Positions 16,196-26,609 of a DNA stretch of 46,143 nt are shown here, piece by piece. Origin of the DNA: Arachidicoccus rhizosphaerae (lineage in GTDB: Bacteria > Bacteroidota > Bacteroidia > Chitinophagales > Chitinophagaceae); the NCBI RefSeq assembly GCF_900107765.1, contig NZ_FNQY01000030.1:1-46143 (forward strand), read 5' to 3'. Both the position numbers and the translations under genes were made by a program. The notes under the pieces are model-generated. The model saw only the letters and a program-made list of their open reading frames with translations. It was not told the origin of the DNA and ran no database searches. Each line of letters opens with the position of its first letter. The stretch's first letter is position 1.

Positions 16196-17350
16196 ATGAA
16201 AAAAGAGCGGTATTACTCTTTGGATGTATTCCGTGGCATGACAGTAGCCCTGATGATTACCGTCAACAATCCAGGCTCCTGGTCTCATATTTACGCGCCG
16301 CTGGATCATGCCCAGTGGGCAGGATGTACCCCCACCGACCTGGTCTTTCCGTTTTTTCTTTTTGTGGTGGGCAACGCCATGGCTTTCGTCATTCCCAGAT
16401 TACGCGATGAGGGTAATAAAGCCTTCCTGACAAAAGTGATACGCAGAAGCCTCCTCATCTTTGCGATCGGATTATTTCTGAACTGGTTCCCCTTTGTGCA
16501 GTGGGATGGGGATCATTTAGTGGCTAAATCCTGGGAGCATATCCGCATCTTTGGCGTCTTGCAACGCATTGCGGTAGCTTACCTGTTCGGATCCCTTATT
16601 GTTTATTATTGTACGCCCAAAAAGGCTATTATTATCAGCGTGCTGATACTGCTGGGCTATTGGTGGATATGTTATGCGCTGGGTGCCCCCGGCGATCCAT
16701 ATAGTTTACAGGGCTGGTTTGGTACCGGACAGGTGGATATACCTGTTTTAGGTACCAATCACATGTACCACGGGGAAGGCGTTCCCTTTGACCCGGAAGG
16801 TATCGCCAGCTCGGCAGCGCCTGTTGTGCAGGTAATAATAGGATATCTGACCGGGCGATATATTCAGCTGAAAGGCAAGAGCTATGAAATGGTCACCCAT
16901 CTGTTTGTAGCCGGTGCCCTGCTGCTCTTTGTGGGAGCTTTCTGGGGACAGTTTTTTATCGTCAGCAAAAAAATCTGGACCAGCACCTTTGTACTGCTGA
17001 CCTCAGGATGGGCGCTGACCATACTGGCTGTGGTTATTTATTTTATTGAACTTAAAAACAAACGGATCTGGCTGGATAAATTCTTTAATGTCTTTGGAAA
17101 AAATCCGCTGTTCATTTTTGTACTCAGTGGTTTATTGCCCCGTATTTTATGGCTTATCCGCATCCCGGCCGGTACAGAAAACGGGCAGCCGGTGTATACC
17201 AATCCGCTGGCCTGGTTTTACGACCATGTCTGTAAACCGGTATTCAGCAGCGAATACAACAGCAGCCTGCTGTATGCCATCTGCTTTATCATCTTTATGT
17301 GGATCATCGTTTATTTTATGGATAAAAAGAAAATCTACGTCAAGGTGTAA
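16196..17350 (+). CDS. DUF5009/HGSNAT-like membrane acyltransferase
   Basis: 384 residues with about ten membrane segments. The opening RYYSLDVFRGMTVALMITVNNPGSW is the signature of the heparan-alpha-glucosaminide N-acetyltransferase catalytic family (COG4299/NagX), followed by DHAQWAGCTPTDLVFPFFLFVVGNAM. The animal relative moves acetyl groups across the lysosomal membrane onto glucosamine ends; bacterial members are assumed to acylate sugars at the inner membrane. The adjacent GH59 gene, on the opposite strand, may hint at glycan use, but no operon link exists. A very stable terminator follows. Confidence 0.85.
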   Translation: MKKERYYSLDVFRGMTVALMITVNNPGSWSHIYAPLDHAQWAGCTPTDLVFPFFLFVVGNAMAFVIPRLRDEGNKAFLTKVIRRSLLIFAIGLFLNWFPFVQWDGDHLVAKSWEHIRIFGVLQRIAVAYLFGSLIVYYCTPKKAIIISVLILLGYWWICYALGAPGDPYSLQGWFGTGQVDIPVLGTNHMYHGEGVPFDPEGIASSAAPVVQVIIGYLTGRYIQLKGKSYEMVTHLFVAGALLLFVGAFWGQFFIVSKKIWTSTFVLLTSGWALTILAVVIYFIELKNKRIWLDKFFNVFGKNPLFIFVLSGLLPRILWLIRIPAGTENGQPVYTNPLAWFYDHVCKPVFSSEYNSSLLYAICFIIFMWIIVYFMDKKKIYVKV

Positions 17351-17407
17351 GACACTTTCTTAAGTAATACGCTGTCCTGAGAACCGGAAATCAACTACCT
17401 CCAACAT

Positions 17408-17450
17408 CCATCCGCCCTTGTATACGTGTATACAAGGGCGGATGGTTTTA
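17408..17450 (+). terminator. Very long perfect hairpin terminator
   Basis: An 18-base arm (17408-17425, beginning CCATCCGCCC) is followed after two bases by its exact complement (17428-17445), then TTTTA. It ends the acyltransferase unit and, lying between convergent genes, may also serve the GH59 gene. Confidence 0.85.
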
Positions 17451-17495
17451 TACAGAGAGTCCGGGCCCAGGCAGCAGGCAGCAGCCCGCCATACG

Positions 17496-19625
17496 CTACC
17501 GGTACATTTTACCCGTTACTCTTTCCGTGGAGGGGGCACCTGGTACCGTAGCTGCCCCTGTCAGTTGACCTTGTGCACTGACAGGGGCAATATACAGATT
17601 ATCAAATTCAGCGACGGTTCTGTAAGAAGCGGACTCTCCGTTCTCAGCCTGGCCTGCGCCGGCCTTTTCCATAGGCATATCCAATGTCATAAGGCCTGCC
17701 ATCCCGCTTTTATAAGTACTGTCTGATACACGCAACTGCATTTTACCGTCTAACAATCCTGTTATCTGCGCTCCTTCAAAAACCAGCGTTAACCGGTGCC
17801 ACTGGTCAGCGCGGATATCTTTTACTGAGGCTGCCGCCAGTTCTCTGGGTGGGACTTTCTCATCCTGGCTGACAACATATAATGCCAGACGGCCGCTATC
17901 TGAGAGTGTCATATAATAGGCGTTGGGCTGCACGCCGAACCCGTAGCCCGTCGCGTTAACTTTACCCATAATGCCGGCAGCTCCTTTATGTTCAATATAT
18001 ACGTCCGCAGCGACCTGATAATCCTTCCAGGCAGGATCTCCGATAATGGTATACGGCTCCCATTCCGGCGCCCAGCATTGCGGTTTTTCAGGCAATACCT
18101 GTTTTAAGCATTTTCCGCTTCGGTCGCTGCGGGAACTTAGTTCAAATACGCCGGCAATATCTGCGGTATAGTTCGGTAGATAGCCATAGGATCTGGGGTC
18201 TTTATACCCTTCAAAATCATCCTGATAAGGGAAAGGAAAATGCCGGGAAGCAGCTACGTCCTTAAAGCCTCCTTTTTGTTGTCCCCGGGTAGTCGTCAAC
18301 GAATAAATAGCGCCGGTATCCAGCGTGATAGAAAATCGTCCGCTTACAGGAGCGATATCAGTTAGCCGGACAAACTGAGCCTGATGATCGCTTTTCCAGA
18401 CAGCCAGTGTCCCCGTTGACATCCCTTCTTTTAACGCAAAATTCAGTGTCTGTTTCCCGGTGGCACCCTTGGTTTCAATAATAATACTATAATCTCCGCC
18501 CTCCGGAGCTTTAAGCGTAACATAACTGCCTCCATTTTTTAAGGTATCACACGCTCCCCGGATATATTGCCAGCCCACTTTGGTGAACTGTCCGTAATGG
18601 GCATACCCCCAGAAAGCCTCCCGCAACTCGTAATGGCCGCTCCAGGGTTCTCTTGCAATCATCATGGGCGGTTGCGCGGCAAATGGTTCAATATCATAAG
18701 TAGAACCGACCAGGTACCAGTTCACGATTTTGGTGGCTCCGCTCACAATATAATTTTTATTAAAAGCATCCACTATCCCCAGGGCGCAGTCAAAACCGTC
18801 CAGATAGACATGTTCCTCAGAATTCCAGATGGGTTTATGAAGTTTTGCTGCCAGCTCTTTTACAGAATCCGGCGTCGGTATCTCGCTCATCGTATGAGCA
18901 CTTAAAATAGCCACTGAACTGCGCAGTACACTGTCTTGCAACATGGCAAAAGCCCAGTCAAATTTGTCTTTCTGCCAGTTATCAAATGCGTGGATCCTGA
19001 CCTGATTCAAACCGTTAGCGTCCAGCGTTTTTCGTAACATCTTAACGTAATCCAGATTCACCCCTCTTTCATTGCGGCATCCTATGGCGTCCAGTATCAA
19101 CCCATGTTCGGATTTTAATCCCTGGATCCATTTAACCACATAATCACACATTTGCTGCGTCCAGAACTGATGATGACTAATCCAGCCGGGGGCACTCCAT
19201 ACATTGGCATCCAGCGTCAGATCCGGGTTACGTTTTTTGGCTTCTTTCATCAGCCACCATTCATATCCTCTGTAGTAATTCAAATCACCGCTGCTATGCA
19301 TGTGGCTGGGTTCGGACCCCTGCGTGGAGTTGCCGTCACCCGGCACTTCCACCAGTAAAGCCGACACGGAGGCCCCGAACCGGGGCTTAAAAAGTAAATC
19401 CAGAATCTGCCGCCGTACAGCGGCCGGATAATCTTTCAACAGCAGGGAAGTGCCGCCGCCTCCGCTTACGGCGCCGATACCGTCAAAACGGTCCAGCTTC
19501 CCGTGTCCGTCAATTGCAATGGATTGCGCAAATACATCAAAAGAAAGAAATACACTGATAATCAAAAAAATAACAGCTTTTGCTGGCTTTAAAAAACAGT
19601 TGGCATAAAATGGCTGCTGCATCAT
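17496..19625 (-). CDS. Glycoside hydrolase family 59 galactocerebrosidase-like enzyme
   Basis: 709 residues. A signal peptide (about 1-34, ending VFAQS) sends it out of the cytoplasm. The GH59 TIM barrel spans about 36-370: DGIGAVSGGGGTS, acid/base Glu186 in GCRNERG, and nucleophile Glu270 in IWNSEEHVY, matching the two catalytic glutamates of galactosylceramidase. A beta-sandwich and a C-terminal lectin/laminin-G-like domain (about 470-680) follow, as in animal GALC. Family enzymes remove beta-galactose from galactolipids or glycans; the bacterial substrate is unknown. No SusC/SusD genes are nearby, so it is not within a visible polysaccharide utilisation locus. Confidence 0.9.
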   Translation of the reverse strand: MMQQPFYANCFLKPAKAVIFLIISVFLSFDVFAQSIAIDGHGKLDRFDGIGAVSGGGGTSLLLKDYPAAVRRQILDLLFKPRFGASVSALLVEVPGDGNSTQGSEPSHMHSSGDLNYYRGYEWWLMKEAKKRNPDLTLDANVWSAPGWISHHQFWTQQMCDYVVKWIQGLKSEHGLILDAIGCRNERGVNLDYVKMLRKTLDANGLNQVRIHAFDNWQKDKFDWAFAMLQDSVLRSSVAILSAHTMSEIPTPDSVKELAAKLHKPIWNSEEHVYLDGFDCALGIVDAFNKNYIVSGATKIVNWYLVGSTYDIEPFAAQPPMMIAREPWSGHYELREAFWGYAHYGQFTKVGWQYIRGACDTLKNGGSYVTLKAPEGGDYSIIIETKGATGKQTLNFALKEGMSTGTLAVWKSDHQAQFVRLTDIAPVSGRFSITLDTGAIYSLTTTRGQQKGGFKDVAASRHFPFPYQDDFEGYKDPRSYGYLPNYTADIAGVFELSSRSDRSGKCLKQVLPEKPQCWAPEWEPYTIIGDPAWKDYQVAADVYIEHKGAAGIMGKVNATGYGFGVQPNAYYMTLSDSGRLALYVVSQDEKVPPRELAAASVKDIRADQWHRLTLVFEGAQITGLLDGKMQLRVSDSTYKSGMAGLMTLDMPMEKAGAGQAENGESASYRTVAEFDNLYIAPVSAQGQLTGAATVPGAPSTERVTGKMYR

Positions 19626-20081
19626 GAGTGGTCGTTTGTTTTACGGTTTTTATAAATTGTTGAATGGGCTGCTCAGGACAAATACCTATCTTCAGAACAG
19701 GCTGCATCTTCTTTTTGTTGTTTCCCCTCCCCTTCAAAAAAAATCCTGTAACTCTTAACATCACAGGGATTACTAAATCACAAAGATCACTGCCCCTCAG
19801 CAATAACAGGGTTCCCGATTTCAAAAATAACCAAAAACTTTTAAGCCACCCTCTATTGAAGGCAAATTCAGGCAGCACTTCTGAAAATCAGGTAAAAGTT
19901 CTGTAAATCTGTTTAAATTATCCGCATCAAGCGGAAAAAGCAGAAAAAATCCCGGAAAAATAACCCGAAGATTTCCGGTTTTTAGGCAAAAAAACCTAAA
20001 TTTAGCTTAGAATCTCAAATCAAAGAAATCAGATATGTAACCCTACTTCCCACCCTTTTAAACCTGTAAAATTGAAATCGT
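19626..20081 (+). other. Intergenic region with one terminator-like hairpin
   Basis: 456 bases between divergent genes. CCGGAAA (19952-19958) pairs with TTTCCGG (19972-19978), followed by TTTTTA, so it would terminate rightward transcripts, though none is evident upstream. TCCGC/GCGGA (19921-19934) forms a smaller stem just before it. Short ORFs here show no protein-like character. Promoters for both neighbours must lie here, but I cannot place them with confidence. Confidence 0.4.
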
Positions 20082-20510
20082 ATGAAAACAGTCCAATTTA
20101 TTCTGAACCAGAAGCCGGATGTACTCTATTCAGTGACCAGCGACAGCTCCGTCTATCATGCCCTGGAGTTAATGATGGACAAAAATATCAGCGCGCTGCT
20201 GGTCATGCGTGAGGACAGCCTGGAAGGTATATTCACAGAAAGAGATTATGCCAGAAAAGTGATTTTACAGGGAAAAGCCTCTAAGACCACTTCCATGCAG
20301 GAAGTAATGACCAGTCAAGTAATTACCGTCAGCCCCTCAGAGCCTGTAGAAAAATGTATGGCTATCATGACCGACAGGCATATCCGGCACCTGCCGGTAG
20401 AAGAAAACGGTAAAATTGTGGGATTTATTTCCATTGGTGATCTGGTGCGCCATGTTATTGAGGACCAAAAATCAACCATTGAACACCTGCAAAGCTATAT
20501 CAGCAGTTAA
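20082..20510 (+). CDS. CBS-domain pair protein
   Basis: 142 residues made up almost only of two CBS motifs (about 10-65 and 75-130), a Bateman module that binds adenosine nucleotides or S-adenosyl compounds. Typical elements are ALELMMDKNISALLVM...GIFTERDYARKV and MTSQVITVSPSEPVEKCMAIMTDRHIRHLPVEENGKIVGFISIGDLVRHV. Stand-alone CBS pairs act as energy or ligand sensors for other proteins; no partner gene is adjacent. It is monocistronic, ended by the large hairpin at 20601-20674. Confidence 0.88.
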   Translation: MKTVQFILNQKPDVLYSVTSDSSVYHALELMMDKNISALLVMREDSLEGIFTERDYARKVILQGKASKTTSMQEVMTSQVITVSPSEPVEKCMAIMTDRHIRHLPVEENGKIVGFISIGDLVRHVIEDQKSTIEHLQSYISS

Positions 20511-20600
20511 ACGCACGTTAACACCGTTCAAAAGACTGCTAGTACGTCAGGTTACTTGAAAGGATGGCTGACAAAACTTGTAGTTTACCTGTAGAAAGGG

Positions 20601-20674
20601 CCTGTCTTGCCAGGTGGAAAAAGCGTCCGGAGCACGCTGACTTTTTCCCGGGTCTTAAGACAGGTTCTTTTTTG
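20601..20674 (+). terminator. Long nested terminator after the CBS gene
   Basis: CCTGTCTT (20601-20608) pairs with AAGACAGG (20657-20664). Inside, GGAAAAA pairs with TTTTTCC and AGCGT with ACGCT. A T-rich run (TTCTTTTTT) follows. At about 64 bases the structure is much longer than a usual terminator. Confidence 0.75.
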
Positions 20675-20788
20675 CCAAATAGCAGGATGGCGCGGCATCA
20701 AGGTCCATTACTATCATGACAAGCTTCTGTAAATCAATATTCAGTGAAAAAGGACCCTTTAAAATTCAGGGTTGTTTTCCGGTGAATC

Positions 20789-21196
20789 CTAATCACTCAG
20801 TTCATCTTCCGTCCCTTCTTCCAGGTCATCTCCAAAGAGTTCACGTTCAATTTCTTCCATTTGTACGATGTCCCAGGCCTCGCTTTCTGTCGGCGTTAAC
20901 TGGAATACATCAATCAGATCCAGGCCCTGCATCGCGGATTTAACCCGGGGGCAGACCCCGAAAAAGACAAAGGAAGCCCCATTTTTCTGACAAAGTTGAA
21001 AGAGTGTAGCCAGTTCTACCAGCGCCTGTTCATCCGCCTGGTCTACCCCGGTCATATCAACAATGGCGTTTTTAGCTTCGGATCCGAAGCCATGGGTAAC
21101 GATTTTAACGATTTCATCTGCCATTATTACAGATAATTCCGGTTCTTCGGGCCTTAAAACCTGAAATTTTTCTTTGGTATCAACTTTGATTTTCAT
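20789..21196 (-). CDS. STAS-like protein lacking the phosphorylatable serine motif
   Basis: 135 residues. A STAS/SpoIIAA-like fold is suggested by NAIVDMTGVDQADEQALVELATLFQLCQKNGASFVFFGVCPRVKSAMQGLDLIDVFQLTPTESEAWD (about 43-112), matching the strand-loop-helix order of anti-sigma-factor antagonists. At the loop where classical antagonists have D-S-S-G, this protein has Q-A-D-E (53-56), so regulation by Ser phosphorylation is unlikely. The last 22 residues are strongly acidic. It is divergent from clpC by about 205 bases; no anti-sigma kinase is in the window, so its partner is unknown. Confidence 0.7.
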   Translation of the reverse strand: MKIKVDTKEKFQVLRPEEPELSVIMADEIVKIVTHGFGSEAKNAIVDMTGVDQADEQALVELATLFQLCQKNGASFVFFGVCPRVKSAMQGLDLIDVFQLTPTESEAWDIVQMEEIERELFGDDLEEGTEDELSD

Positions 21197-21401
21197 GATA
21201 GAGGCAAAATTAAGTAACCTTCCTTGATTTTAAGAGTCAAAGATAAAATCTTAATAAGGACTTTGAGTTCTATTTATATTTTTCGGCCGATAATTTTTTA
21301 ATGAATAATATCACGATTTTAAACATTGTGCCGTATCTTACCGATAGAAACCCATCATGTTCTGGCATTTTTAAAGAATTACGCAACAACAACCTACAAT
21401 T

Positions 21402-23963
21402 ATGGACAGTAACTTCTCACCACAAGTAAAAGAAATCATCACCTTCAGCCGTGAGGAAGCCTTACGACTGGGCAACGACTTTATTGGCACAGAACATCTG
21501 TTATTAGGACTCATCAGAGAGGGCGACAATGCCGCCATCCGGATTTTAAAGCAGCTGAATGTAGACCTGTTTGAGCTCCGCAAGGAAATCGAACTGGCCG
21601 TTAAGGATAAAACGGGTAAAAACATTGGAGACATTAATTCCCTGCCACTGACCAAGCAGGCAGAGAAAGTTATCCGTATTACCGTTTTAGAAGCTAAATC
21701 CCTTAAAAGTCCACAGATTGAGACCGAACACCTGATGCTCTCAATATTGAAAAACAGAGAGAACATCGCCACACAGATTTTAAATCAGTTCGACGTAGAT
21801 TACGACTTGTTTCGCTCAGAAATCGGCATCGTCCGTGACCGTGAAACACCCAAATCTGAATACGAAGAACATGAAGAAGATTTTGAAGATGAAAAACGCA
21901 GCTTTGGACCGCAACAGCCGCCAAGGCCTGCTGCAGGCAATGCTAAAAGCCGCACACCGGCATTGGATAATTTTGGACGGGACATCACCCGCCTTGCAGA
22001 AACGGGTCAATTAGATCCTATCGTAGGCAGGGAAACAGAAATCGAGCGAGTCTCTCAGATTCTTTCCAGAAGAAAGAAAAACAACCCCATTTTAATCGGG
22101 GAACCGGGCGTGGGTAAGACAGCCATCGTAGAGGGTCTGGCGCTGCGCATCGTACAGCGCAAGGTCAGCCGTGTACTGTTTGACAAAAGGGTTATCTCCC
22201 TTGACCTGCCGGCCCTGGTCGCCGGTACGAAATACCGTGGTCAGTTTGAAGAGCGCATGAAATCCATCATGAACGAGATGGAGAAAAACAAGGATATTAT
22301 TCTGTTTATTGATGAAATCCACACGATCGTGGGCGCCGGTGGCGCCAGCGGTTCTCTGGACGCTTCCAATATCTTCAAGCCGGCGCTGGCCAGAGGAGAT
22401 CTGCAATGCATTGGCGCCAGTACCCTGGACGAATACAGAAATTATATCGAAAAGGACGGCGCCCTGGACAGAAGATTCCAGAAAGTACTGATTGAACCAC
22501 CAAGTGTGGAAGAAACCATTCAGATATTAAACAATATCAAGGGTAAATATGAGGATTACCACAGTGTCACTTACGACCCTGAGGCCATCACTGCCTGCGT
22601 TAAACTCAGCGACCGTTATATGACCGACCGTCTGTTACCGGACAAAGCGATTGACGTACTGGATGAAGTAGGAGCCCGTGTACACTTAAAGAACATTAAT
22701 GTTCCGCAAAGTATGCTGGATCTGGAAAAGAAAATTGAAGAGATCAAGGTAGAAAAAAATAAAGTGGTCAAAAATCAAAGATTTGAAGAAGCGGCCACTT
22801 TAAGAGATAAGGAAAAGAAACTGGGCGAAGAACTGGAAAAAGCAAAAGCCGACTGGGAAGAGGAAAGCAAAAACAAACGCTATCCAATTACTGAGGATGC
22901 GATTGCTGAAGTCATCTCCATGATGACGGGTATTCCTGTTAAACGCATGGTACAGGCAGAGACAGAAAAGCTGCGTAAAATGCATGACGACATGAGTCAG
23001 ATGGTGATCGGACAAGACGATGCCATTAGCAAAGTCGTCAAAGCCATCCAGCGTAACCGTGTCGGGCTGAAAGATCCGCGTAAACCTATCGGAAGTTTTA
23101 TCTTCCTTGGGCCTACCGGTGTCGGCAAGACAGAACTTGCCCGCTCACTGGCCAGGCATTTATTTGACTCAGAGGATTCTCTCATTCGGATCGACATGAG
23201 TGAATACATGGAGAAATTCTCCGTCAGCCGTTTGATCGGCGCCCCTCCCGGCTATGTAGGCTATGAGGAAGGCGGTCAGTTAACCGAAAAAGTCAGACGT
23301 AAACCTTATAGTGTCATCCTGCTGGATGAGATCGAAAAAGCACATCCGGATATCTATAATATCCTGTTACAGGTGCTGGATGACGGCGTACTGACAGACG
23401 GACTGGGACGCAAGATTGACTTTAAAAATACACTGATCATTATGACCTCCAACATTGGTGTCCGCCAGCTGAAGGAGTTTGGAGACGGTGTAGGTTTTGC
23501 TACAGCCGCCAAAGTTCAGAATCAGGAAGAGAACAATAAGGCAGTCATTGAGAAAGCCCTTAAAAGAACGTTCTCCCCTGAGTTCCTGAACCGTATTGAT
23601 GATGTAATTATCTTCAACTCGCTGACAAAGGAAAATATCTTCTCCATCATCGATATATTGATGAAGAAAGTATATGCCAGATTAGCCACCCTGGGTCTGA
23701 ACCTGGAAATAACGCAGGAGGCCAAAACCTTTATCGCAGACAAAGGATATGACATTCAGTTTGGTGCCAGACCGCTGGGCCGCGCGATTCAGAAATATCT
23801 GGAGGATCCGCTGGCTGAAGAGATCTTAAACCATAAGGTGGCCGAAGGCGATCAGCTCACCGCTCATTTTGACAAGGAAAAATCCGCCGTCTACTTTGAG
23901 ATTAAGAAAAAACCAAAGCCCAAGGCAGAAGGCAGTCAGAAAGAACCTAAAACAGAGTCCTAA
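21402..23963 (+). CDS. clpC: ClpC-type AAA+ unfoldase
   Basis: 853 residues. Order: two Clp_N repeats (about 1-145) for substrates and adaptors, a linker rich in acidic and Pro residues (150-185), AAA-1 with Walker A GEPGVGKT at 233-240 and Walker B ILFIDEIH near 300, a short coiled middle domain with a UVR-like segment (about 430-480), AAA-2 with Walker A GPTGVGKT at 570-577 and [12 protein letters not shown] near 645, and a Clp_D2-small domain. The short middle domain separates it from ClpB. It feeds unfolded proteins to ClpP, which is not encoded here. A strong terminator follows. Confidence 0.93.
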   Translation: MDSNFSPQVKEIITFSREEALRLGNDFIGTEHLLLGLIREGDNAAIRILKQLNVDLFELRKEIELAVKDKTGKNIGDINSLPLTKQAEKVIRITVLEAKSLKSPQIETEHLMLSILKNRENIATQILNQFDVDYDLFRSEIGIVRDRETPKSEYEEHEEDFEDEKRSFGPQQPPRPAAGNAKSRTPALDNFGRDITRLAETGQLDPIVGRETEIERVSQILSRRKKNNPILIGEPGVGKTAIVEGLALRIVQRKVSRVLFDKRVISLDLPALVAGTKYRGQFEERMKSIMNEMEKNKDIILFIDEIHTIVGAGGASGSLDASNIFKPALARGDLQCIGASTLDEYRNYIEKDGALDRRFQKVLIEPPSVEETIQILNNIKGKYEDYHSVTYDPEAITACVKLSDRYMTDRLLPDKAIDVLDEVGARVHLKNINVPQSMLDLEKKIEEIKVEKNKVVKNQRFEEAATLRDKEKKLGEELEKAKADWEEESKNKRYPITEDAIAEVISMMTGIPVKRMVQAETEKLRKMHDDMSQMVIGQDDAISKVVKAIQRNRVGLKDPRKPIGSFIFLGPTGVGKTELARSLARHLFDSEDSLIRIDMSEYMEKFSVSRLIGAPPGYVGYEEGGQLTEKVRRKPYSVILLDEIEKAHPDIYNILLQVLDDGVLTDGLGRKIDFKNTLIIMTSNIGVRQLKEFGDGVGFATAAKVQNQEENNKAVIEKALKRTFSPEFLNRIDDVIIFNSLTKENIFSIIDILMKKVYARLATLGLNLEITQEAKTFIADKGYDIQFGARPLGRAIQKYLEDPLAEEILNHKVAEGDQLTAHFDKEKSAVYFEIKKKPKPKAEGSQKEPKTES

Positions 23964-23980
23964 GGACATTGCATAAAAAT

Positions 23981-24024
23981 CAAAAGCCTGTCATTTTATT
24001 GATTAGTAAAATGACAGGCTTTTG
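23981..24024 (+). terminator. Terminator after clpC
   Basis: CAAAAGCCTGTCATTTTA (23981-23998) and its exact complement (24007-24024) form an 18-bp stem with an 8-base loop and A/T-rich flanks. It lies between convergent clpC and the M48 gene and could work in both directions. Confidence 0.85.
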
Positions 24025-24111
24025 ATATGATATGGATGATATGATTTGGCGGCCACTGCTGATTGACTCCGCCGTCTCAACCTGTATATCGCTTCCATAC
24101 AACCTCCCGGA

Positions 24112-26169
24112 TCAACTATTTTGCAGCTCTTGCTGATAATTCAATAAATGCTTTTTCATCAGAAAATATTTTCTGGAAATCAGAAATGAATAGCCGTGCA
24201 AACTATCAAACAGTAATCTTAAAGCATCATCGTTATAAACCTTGCCTTCAAAGTAAATCCAGTTATCTGAGACAAATTTCCGAAGATCACTTCTGAACGG
24301 ATCTTTGAGTTCAGCCGTTAAAAAAGGATCCTCTAATAATTGGCAGATACCCTCTTTCAGTAACTGCTCCCTGGGTTGCAATTGTTCAAAATTCCGGACA
24401 ATCTGATCAAACGGAGTGGTCACCTCCACAAACTGCAGCGCTGACATCATTTCCTTATACAACTCATTTTTTTCATCAAAAGCTTTATCAAAACTGAAAA
24501 AATCCATATACATCTGCCGGAGCCTGCCCGGCGTATCCTTTAGTGCTTCCAGGCTTAAAAAATACAGGTAAATATCCGTATCATTTTCCCGGAGCCTGGT
24601 ATTTGTCATTTCCAGTTCTGACTGCAGCTGAGCTGCCAGTATTTTTGCATCTTTTCTGCCATGCCTGATTCCGTCATAATCAAAACTTTTAATAGGGGCC
24701 TTCCCTTCATAAATATCGCTCAGCAACTGTATATCATTTTTCAGTGCGATGCCGGTGTAGACCCATTCGACTTTCTGGTCTGAGAACAGCTCAGAAGGCG
24801 TCTGCACCTCTTCATTCCTTTTTTGTTCCAGATCTTCCAGAGCCAGGATGTCCAGATTCCTGTGATCATAATACCCATTGTAGATTTTCCCGAAACTACC
24901 TTTTAAAACGCTTTCTTTATACGTTTCCAGGAAGACAGCCGTTGAAAGGGTTTGCGGCTCTGCTTCATATTGAACCTGCTTAAAGACGACTTCGGTCAGT
25001 CGGTGCTGCATTTGGTGTATATCCGGAATTAACCCGTTTGCCAGTGTCTGCTCTGTTGGCGAAGCATCTACCTCTAATTGTTCCAGGCGGCTGATTCTGT
25101 CTTCTATGGAAGGATGCGAAGCCCACTGATTTTTGATCACTAGTTTTGATTTATTATACTTAGCCTGTTCCCCTGAGGGGATATCGGGTAACCCGTTGGT
25201 AAAGGAGTAATCATTCAGATGGCCCAGAAATTCCATGACAGCAAAATGTTCTAAATAGATATTTTCACTTTTGATATTTTCGGGAATCTTCCTGTCATAA
25301 TAATCCAGAACATTACTATAGGAATCATCCGCAAGACCCGTTCTCAGCAGCGCTTTTTTCAGCGGCTCCACTCCCGTGATACTGGCCGCTATGGCGTCTG
25401 CGTGAAACTCCATCTCCCGGGACAAGCCCAGATAGCTTTTATTCACGACCCCGTATAACCGTTTCAATACCCATTGAATCCCCGCGTTGATCTGTATAGC
25501 TAAATAGGCAAAGAACCGCATATAGCTGATTTTACCAAAGCTGTTCAGCCCTCTTGTATAGCCTTCGTTTTCATAGAGCATATTAAAGATGATCTGATTC
25601 ACGTTATAGACATAACTGCCTACTTTCATCGTCCGCTGCGAAAAATGCCCAAATTCATGCGCCAGAATGGCTCTTAATTCCTCATCGGTTACCGCATTAA
25701 TCAGCCCAAGGCCTATCTGTAAATTCTTTTTAACGGGTAAGAACATACTCCAAAAGGTGGATTGATAAAAGACGGATGCATTTACATCTGCTGATAGATA
25801 TACTTTTTTGGGGAAACTCGTCTCTGCCTCCGTTGCCAGAGACTCCAGCATGGAAAAAAGACGGGGCGCATCTGCTCGCTGGATCTCCACCATATGATTC
25901 AGATCCTTTTTATTTTTCTTCCCGATAAATTTAAACAGGAATACCAGAACAAATATTCCCAGGGAGGCCAGCCCGACTCCTACAGCCAGACCAAAAATGC
26001 CCGGAATTTCGCCGATGGCATACATACCCACATAAAAACAGGCCAACGTCAGACAGATCGCCAGTAAAACAATAATCAGATAGGAAAATGCAAATAAGCA
26101 AATGGCCGCAATAGCCCGTGTCGCCTCCTTTTTAAATGCCGGAGAAAGTATAACCGTTTTATTTGTCAT
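24112..26169 (-). CDS. Membrane-bound M48-family zinc metallopeptidase
   Basis: 685 residues. Two membrane segments (about 20-52 and 58-82) are followed by the peptidase domain. The zinc motif HEFGH lies at 171-175 in AILAHEFGHFSQRTM, with the third ligand likely the Glu in LSREMEFHADAIAA near 247. M48 enzymes of the HtpX/Ste24 group act at membranes; the long C-terminal part (about 300-685), largely helical, has no assignment and is typical of a Bacteroidetes subgroup of large M48 proteins. It lies convergent to clpC, and proteostasis could be a shared theme, but they are separate units. Confidence 0.87.
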   Translation of the reverse strand: MTNKTVILSPAFKKEATRAIAAICLFAFSYLIIVLLAICLTLACFYVGMYAIGEIPGIFGLAVGVGLASLGIFVLVFLFKFIGKKNKKDLNHMVEIQRADAPRLFSMLESLATEAETSFPKKVYLSADVNASVFYQSTFWSMFLPVKKNLQIGLGLINAVTDEELRAILAHEFGHFSQRTMKVGSYVYNVNQIIFNMLYENEGYTRGLNSFGKISYMRFFAYLAIQINAGIQWVLKRLYGVVNKSYLGLSREMEFHADAIAASITGVEPLKKALLRTGLADDSYSNVLDYYDRKIPENIKSENIYLEHFAVMEFLGHLNDYSFTNGLPDIPSGEQAKYNKSKLVIKNQWASHPSIEDRISRLEQLEVDASPTEQTLANGLIPDIHQMQHRLTEVVFKQVQYEAEPQTLSTAVFLETYKESVLKGSFGKIYNGYYDHRNLDILALEDLEQKRNEEVQTPSELFSDQKVEWVYTGIALKNDIQLLSDIYEGKAPIKSFDYDGIRHGRKDAKILAAQLQSELEMTNTRLRENDTDIYLYFLSLEALKDTPGRLRQMYMDFFSFDKAFDEKNELYKEMMSALQFVEVTTPFDQIVRNFEQLQPREQLLKEGICQLLEDPFLTAELKDPFRSDLRKFVSDNWIYFEGKVYNDDALRLLFDSLHGYSFLISRKYFLMKKHLLNYQQELQNS

Positions 26170-26609
26170 TGATTCGTTATTAACTCGCCTTGAAATCTTT
26201 CAGTTTTGGACATCAGTTTTGTTCTGGCTATGAATATTTTAATCCACTGAGAAATATTTCACCAAGATAACAAAAATTCAACAATTCAACAGGCGTACAT
26301 TTTTTTTAATGCTTCTTTTTAAATATTAAAATTCCTGATATTCACATACATGTTGCCACCCTTAATGTTCTTATTTAAAAAAAACGGTATACTTAAGGTG
26401 ATGAACAGCCCTTTTACCCACCATTAAATGCTCAATCTCTGGCGCACCAAACATATAGCTTATTATAAAATATATCATCTTTGTCTTATTTTCCATTAAA
26501 AAATCAGCTGCGCAGTTTTTTTGTCATAAAACTCTCAGATTTTCCATTTTTAATCAGGTTTAACAATAATTATTCTTTAGTTTTTCCGGGAGGCATTATT
26601 TTTACCTAC
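26170..26609 (+). other. AT-rich intergenic region
   Basis: 440 bases between divergent genes. On the minus strand, TATCTTGG at about 26263-26270 resembles a -7 box for the M48 gene. No strong hairpin. The reading frame of the next gene is open upstream to 26481, but the encoded residues are not protein-like. Confidence 0.35.
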
